Below are positions 8,156 to 11,103 of a DNA stretch of 11,103 bases, piece after piece. Positions within the stretch are counted from its first letter, which is position 1, and each line of letters begins with the position of its first letter. Under the pieces are notes generated by a model that was not told where the DNA came from, made no database searches, and saw only the letters and a list, made by a program, of their open reading frames with translations. This stretch comes from Treponema sp. (GTDB taxonomy: Bacteria; Spirochaetota; Spirochaetia; Treponematales; Breznakiellaceae). Made by a program: the position numbers and the translations under genes. The stretch spans positions 1 to 11,103 of the forward strand of contig JAISMQ010000128.1 of assembly GCA_031276685.1 (NCBI GenBank), written 5' to 3'.

Positions 8156-8380
8156 CCAAGGGCAGGGCCAGCGCAATGGGAAATTGCGGCGGGCAGGGGA
8201 AGCAAAACGCCTGTGGCGGACACTTGGACGAAGCTTTGCGCCATCTTAACAGCAGGAAATAAGGGGGAACCTATTGGCGCAAAGCAAGCGTGGCCGACAT
8301 AGGCGTTTTGTTTCCCCTGTTTTTCCTGTTCACCGTAATACTCCCATGTATATGCGCTGGCCCTGCCCGCCCTGCCCTTG
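8156..8380 (+). repeat. 225-bp nested inverted-repeat element (MITE-like or structured RNA)
   Basis: The two halves are complementary almost throughout. The outer arm 8161-8175 pairs perfectly with 8353-8367 (15 bp). CAAGGG at 8157-8162 also has a second partner at 8375-8380, because the right end has a 9-bp duplication of its CCTGCCCGC-type unit. Next, 8176-8180 pairs with 8343-8347, and 8184-8191 with 8331-8338 with one mismatch. Then 8194-8215 pairs with 8298-8319, followed by further pairing to about 8223/8290. The inner arm GCTTTGCGCCA (8233-8243) pairs perfectly with 8275-8285 around a 31-nt loop. Non-Watson-Crick positions in the arms are often G-U on the plus strand (8186/8336, 8202/8311, 8213/8300), which mildly favours a plus-strand RNA. 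No transposase gene is present. Either a small non-autonomous mobile element or a structured RNA would fit. Confidence 0.6.
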
Positions 8381-8407
8381 ACGAATTTCGGCGGGGAAAG
8401 TTACAGT
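8378..8407 (+). promoter_or_regulatory. Candidate sigma-70-type promoter for the bactofilin operon
   Basis: TTGACG (8378-8383) and TACAGT (8402-8407) are separated by 18 bp. The -35 box overlaps the last bases of the inverted-repeat element, so the element could have brought or altered this promoter. Transcription would start near 8414 and leave a leader of about 135 nt before the bactofilin ATG. The -10 box matches consensus only partly. Confidence 0.4.
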
Positions 8408-8425
8408 TAGGATGATTGAGGCTTC

Positions 8426-8525
8426 CCCAAAACCAACCGGGTTTTGGGAAAAGCCCGGTTTTCGCTGAAAGATCAGCGTTGTGCGGGAAGACCGGGCTGT
8501 GCCTGTTTTGCGGCTTTGGGGCCGC
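8426..8525 (+). promoter_or_regulatory. Structured leader with competing hairpins before the bactofilin gene
   Basis: Four stems are visible. Stem A: CCCAAAACC 8426-8434 with GGTTTTGGG 8440-8448. Stem B: AACCGGG 8435-8441 with CCCGGTT 8454-8460. Stem C: GCCCGGTTTTC 8453-8463 with GAAGACCGGGC 8487-8497 (one G-U pair), enclosing CGCTGA-AAGA-TCAGCG at 8463-8478. Stem D: GCGGC 8510-8514 with GCCGC 8521-8525. A and C can coexist; B uses bases of both and so is an alternative fold. This geometry resembles an attenuator or riboswitch, but I recognise no known class and no T-run terminator. Confidence 0.35.
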
Positions 8526-8550
8526 GCAGTTTCCACGGGGGCGGGGTTTC

Positions 8551-8916
8551 ATGACCGATTTGCGTAACGAGGCGCTGGAAGAAGAAGATTTTGACACGAT
8601 CCTTTCGGCGGGCATCGACTTTTCCGGGACCCTGAACTTTGAAAAATCGTTCCTCATCCGGGGGAAGCTTTCCGGGAAAATCGACGCGCGGGGCCTTCTG
8701 ATGGTTGACGAGGGGGCGGTGGTAGAGGCCAATATCAACGCCTCCCGCGTGGTGATCCGGGGCCAGGTTACGGGGAACGTGACCGCCACGGAAAAAGTGG
8801 AACTTTCGGTAACGGGGAAACTGGCGGGGAACGTAAGCGCCCCGGAGATCCTGATGGAGACGGGCTGCACGTTTAACGGGCTCTGTACGATGACCGGAAA
8901 AGATCCCGCGCCATGA
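8551..8916 (+). CDS. Bactofilin-family polymer-forming cytoskeletal protein
   Basis: A 121-aa bactofilin. This family self-assembles without nucleotide into filaments that scaffold cell-shape, cell-wall or motility proteins at the inner face of the membrane. The N-terminal 20 residues are acidic and disordered. From about residue 21 the DFSGTLNF motif opens the right-handed beta-helix, and repeating short hydrophobic strands with Gly/Val turns run to about residue 112 (RGKLSGKI, VIRGQVTGNV, SVTGKLAGNV). It is at the short end of the normal range and lacks a long C-terminal tail. The ATG at 8551 follows a G-rich stretch. The frame stays open upstream, but that part encodes nothing bactofilin-like and overlaps the structured leader. 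The stop overlaps the next start (ATGA), so it is co-translated with the secreted TPR protein. Confidence 0.9.
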   Translation: MTDLRNEALEEEDFDTILSAGIDFSGTLNFEKSFLIRGKLSGKIDARGLLMVDEGAVVEANINASRVVIRGQVTGNVTATEKVELSVTGKLAGNVSAPEILMETGCTFNGLCTMTGKDPAP

Positions 8917-9584
8917 AAGATATCGGGAATCGCCGCGCCTGCCCCCCCGGCCTGTTTGTGGCGTTCCGCCGCGCCGCGCTTCTGTTTCTTCTTGCCCCGC
9001 CCGCCTTTCTCCCGGCCCAAAACCGGCCCGACGCCCTGCTTGAATACCGGAACGGCAACTATGAGCAGGCGGTGGCCATCTGTAAGGACGAGATCGCCCG
9101 GACGCCCGGCAACCTGGACTCCTACGTTGTGATCTGCTGGAGCCTTTTGCGTATGGACCGTTACCAGGAGGCCCTGAACTACGCGCAGACGGGGCGGGGT
9201 ATCAGCCGCTACGATCCCCGGATCATCGAGATTCTGGGGGAGATCGGCTATTACGAGGGCCGCAACACCGAGGCCCTGCAGTTCTTCCAGGAATACGTTA
9301 ACCTGGCCCCCGAAGGCCAGCGAATCGACATGGCGTACTACTTTTTGGGGGAGATATACATACGCCTGGGCCGTTACCGCCATGCGGATATCGCCCTTTC
9401 CACCGCTGTACACTGGACGCCGGGGAATGCCGCCTGGTGGACCCGCCTGGCCTATGCGCGGGAGTGCGCCGGGGACCTGGCAGAGGCGATTGCCGCCTAC
9501 GAACGCGCCCTGGCCCTGAACCCCCAACTGCCCGACGCCCGCAGGGGCCTTGATCGCGCCCGCCAGGCCCTCCGCCCCCGCTGA
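8913..9584 (+). CDS. Secreted tetratricopeptide-repeat protein
   Basis: A 223-aa TPR protein probably exported to the periplasm. Residues 13-36 look like a signal peptide: RR at 19-20, a hydrophobic run ALLFLLAPPAFL, and a likely cut near PAQ at 34-36. The rest is TPR helices: roughly 39-66, 70-101, 104-134, 139-170 and a clear last repeat at 173-204 (AYARECAGDLAEAIAAYERAL, then NP). TPR arrays bind partner proteins; no catalytic motif is seen. The ATG overlaps the bactofilin stop and the MtaB start follows after 3 nt, so all three should be on one mRNA. A link to envelope assembly with the bactofilin is inference from that coupling. Confidence 0.88.
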   Translation: MKDIGNRRACPPGLFVAFRRAALLFLLAPPAFLPAQNRPDALLEYRNGNYEQAVAICKDEIARTPGNLDSYVVICWSLLRMDRYQEALNYAQTGRGISRYDPRIIEILGEIGYYEGRNTEALQFFQEYVNLAPEGQRIDMAYYFLGEIYIRLGRYRHADIALSTAVHWTPGNAAWWTRLAYARECAGDLAEAIAAYERALALNPQLPDARRGLDRARQALRPR

Positions 9585-9587
9585 CCC

Positions 9588-10988
9588 GTGCTTTACTTCT
9601 CCATTCACACCCTGGGCTGCAAGCTGAACCAGTTGGAAGGCGAGGCGGTCGCCGCCGCCTTTCGCCGGGAGGGCTTCCCCGTGATCCCCTGGGAAGGGGA
9701 CCCCTGGGAAGGGGGAGAAGCCCCGCCCGGTTCCCCGCGGCGCCTTATGGTGCTTAACACCTGCACGGTTACATCGATGGCGGAGCAAAAGGCCCGCCGG
9801 CTTATCCGCGCCGCCCTGCGCGGGGGGGCACTGGTCCTGGTGACCGGGTGCTATGCCCAGCTTAACTCGCGGGAACTCGCGGCCCTGGGGGAAGGGGCCG
9901 CGGGGCGGCTTTTTATCATCGGCGGGGACAAGAAAAGCGCCCTGCTGGACCTGCCCCGCCGCCTTGCCGCAGCGGGGGGGGAGGCCGCCGCCTGCATTGA
10001 GGATTGGATCCCCGGGCTTTCCGCCGCCGGCGGCGACGGGCGTTTCCGTTTTGCCCCCCGCGAATTTACCGCCCATACGCGGGGCTTTTTGAAGATACAG
10101 GACGGCTGCGACCGCCATTGTACCTACTGCCGGGTACGGCTCGCACGGGGGGGGAGCGTCAGCCTGCCCCCGCAGGAGGCGCTCAGGCGGCTCCGGGAGC
10201 TGGAGGCCGCCGGCTGCGCGGAGGCGGTGCTTACGGGGGTGAATATCTGCCGCTACGCCTTCCGGGGGGAAGGCCCGGCGGACCTGGGGGGGCTCCTGGA
10301 CCTGCTGCTGGGGGGGACGGAGCGGATCAGGCTGCGGCTCTCCTCGCTGGAACCCGAAGATATCGGCCCTTCGCTTCTCCGGCCCCTTGCCTGCGGGCGG
10401 CTGCGGCCCCACTTCCACCTTTCGGTCCAGTCCGGCAGCAGGCGGGTGCTGGAGCGGATGGGCCGGCCCTACGGCCCGGAACAGGTCGAGCGGGCGGTAT
10501 CCCAACTGCGGCAGATCAGGGGGGACCCCTTTGTGGCCTGCGATATTATCGTGGGCTTCCCGGGGGAGGATGATGATGATTTCAACGCGACTTTTGAACT
10601 CTGCGAACGGGCGGATTTCGCCTGGATTCACGTCTTCCCCTATTCGCCCCGGCCCGGAACCCCCGCGTGGCAGTTCAAAGGGCAGCCCCCCCAGCGGGAG
10701 GTAAGCGCCCGCGCCGGCAGGCTCCTGGACCTGGCCCGCCGGGGCCGCCGGAACTACATACGCCGCTGGATTGGCAGGGAAGTGGAACTGGTCCCGGAAA
10801 CCGCCCGCACGGAGCCCGGCGAAGGCTTCTGTGCCGCGACCAGCGAGAACTACCTAAAACTCCTCGTCCCCCGCCGCCGGAACCGGGACGGCCGGATCCT
10901 GCGCTGCCGCCTCCGGGAAATCCCCCCCCCCGGAGACGCCGCCCCCCCGCCGGGCGCCTTTGACGCCCTGGGCGATCTGTGCCCGTAG
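9588..10988 (+). CDS. mtaB: tRNA methylthiotransferase, MtaB-type (radical SAM)
   Basis: A 466-aa cytoplasmic enzyme predicted to convert t6A37 to ms2t6A37 in ANN-decoding tRNAs. The start is GTG at 9588, 3 nt after the TPR stop, with no Shine-Dalgarno, so it probably depends on coupling. The N-terminus HTLGCKLNQLE (residues 7-17) is the MtaB form rather than MiaB (TFGCQMN) or RimO (SLGCPKN). C11, C59 and C88 are the auxiliary 4Fe-4S cluster ligands. C174, C178 and C181 are the radical-SAM CxxxCxxC set. The TRAM RNA-binding domain is at about 393-443. The motif after the third cysteine reads CRVRLARG instead of the common CIIPxARG. The last 20 residues are a Pro/Gly-rich tail encoded by C-tracts. 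Identity with MtaB is strong, but the exact substrate is inferred. Confidence 0.92.
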   Translation: MLYFSIHTLGCKLNQLEGEAVAAAFRREGFPVIPWEGDPWEGGEAPPGSPRRLMVLNTCTVTSMAEQKARRLIRAALRGGALVLVTGCYAQLNSRELAALGEGAAGRLFIIGGDKKSALLDLPRRLAAAGGEAAACIEDWIPGLSAAGGDGRFRFAPREFTAHTRGFLKIQDGCDRHCTYCRVRLARGGSVSLPPQEALRRLRELEAAGCAEAVLTGVNICRYAFRGEGPADLGGLLDLLLGGTERIRLRLSSLEPEDIGPSLLRPLACGRLRPHFHLSVQSGSRRVLERMGRPYGPEQVERAVSQLRQIRGDPFVACDIIVGFPGEDDDDFNATFELCERADFAWIHVFPYSPRPGTPAWQFKGQPPQREVSARAGRLLDLARRGRRNYIRRWIGREVELVPETARTEPGEGFCAATSENYLKLLVPRRRNRDGRILRCRLREIPPPGDAAPPPGAFDALGDLCP

Positions 10989-10994
10989 CAGCCG

Positions 10995-11024
10995 TTGACT
11001 TCATCCGGCCGGTTCGGGCATACT
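10995..11024 (+). promoter_or_regulatory. Candidate promoter for tRNA-Lys
   Basis: TTGACT (10995-11000) and CATACT (11019-11024) lie 18 bp apart, ending 10 bp before the first base of the tRNA. They sit in the 46-bp gap after the MtaB stop. No terminator is visible in that gap, so read-through from the bactofilin-MtaB operon is also possible. Confidence 0.5.
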
Positions 11025-11034
11025 GTAAAGGATT

Positions 11035-11103
11035 GGGCCGCTAGCTCAGTAGGTAGAGCAACGCCCTTTTAAGGCGTGGGTCACGTGTTCGAATCTCGTG
11101 CGG
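11035..11103 (+). tRNA. tRNA-Lys (anticodon TTT), 3' end cut by window
   Basis: The first 69 nt of a tRNA fold canonically: acceptor 5' strand GGGCCGC (11035-11041), T8-A9, D-stem GCTC/GAGC, anticodon stem ACGCC/GGCGT around the loop CTTTTAA (anticodon TTT, lysine), a five-base variable loop and a T-arm with loop TTCGAAT. The visible 3' acceptor bases GCGG pair with positions 4-7; the last three acceptor bases and the discriminator lie beyond the window. The T-stem has one T-T mismatch (positions 52 and 62). TTT-anticodon tRNAs read AAA and AAG. Confidence 0.95.

Noticed and set aside
8037..8550. CRISPR array or known riboswitch
   Set aside because: The repeats are inverted and irregularly spaced with no spacer pattern, and no known aptamer core was recognised.
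8271..10631. A very long open minus-strand frame (786 codons) opposite the bactofilin, TPR and MtaB genes
   Set aside because: Its translation is Pro/Gly/Arg-rich with no recognisable domain. It lies antisense to three genes with clear family motifs and exists because of high GC at third positions.

Overview
The window is GC-rich bacterial chromosome with compact, leaderless-to-short intergenic spacing. The gene set suggests an anaerobic spirochaete, probably a Treponema-like gut organism. The evidence is an Lpl-type sugar importer with a relaxed-lipobox binding lipoprotein and no local ATPase, a flavodiiron protein with its own rubredoxin, and a bactofilin next to a secreted TPR protein. This taxonomic call is inference from gene content only; no marker gene fixes it.

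Layout. Bases 1-3481 (minus strand) hold an ABC importer operon transcribed right to left: binding lipoprotein, permease 1, permease 2. Permease 2 runs off the left edge. Bases 3617-6088 (minus) encode an 823-aa DinG/XPD-type iron-sulfur helicase with an intact RadC-like JAB/JAMM domain at its N-terminus, an unusual architecture. A 61-bp divergent spacer with a TATAAT box leads into a plus-strand flavodiiron protein (6150-8036) built of diiron, flavodoxin, flavin-reductase and short rubredoxin modules. It is a predicted self-contained O2 or NO reductase.

Bases 8037-8550 contain no convincing gene but are full of structure. There is a GC-rich palindrome (8042-8087). A 225-bp nested inverted-repeat element (8156-8380) reuses the same 12-bp core. 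A promoter-like pair is followed by a leader with competing hairpins in front of the bactofilin gene. After this come bactofilin (8551-8916), a secreted TPR protein (8913-9584, ATGA overlap) and an MtaB-type tRNA methylthiotransferase (9588-10988, GTG start). These three look like one operon. A tRNA-Lys(TTT) gene begins at 11035 and is cut by the right edge. It decodes AAA/AAG, whereas MtaB enzymes modify A37 of ANN-decoding tRNAs such as tRNA-Lys, so the enzyme and a likely substrate are neighbours.

The two most notable observations are the JAB-helicase fusion and the nested palindromic element plus structured leader upstream of the bactofilin gene.
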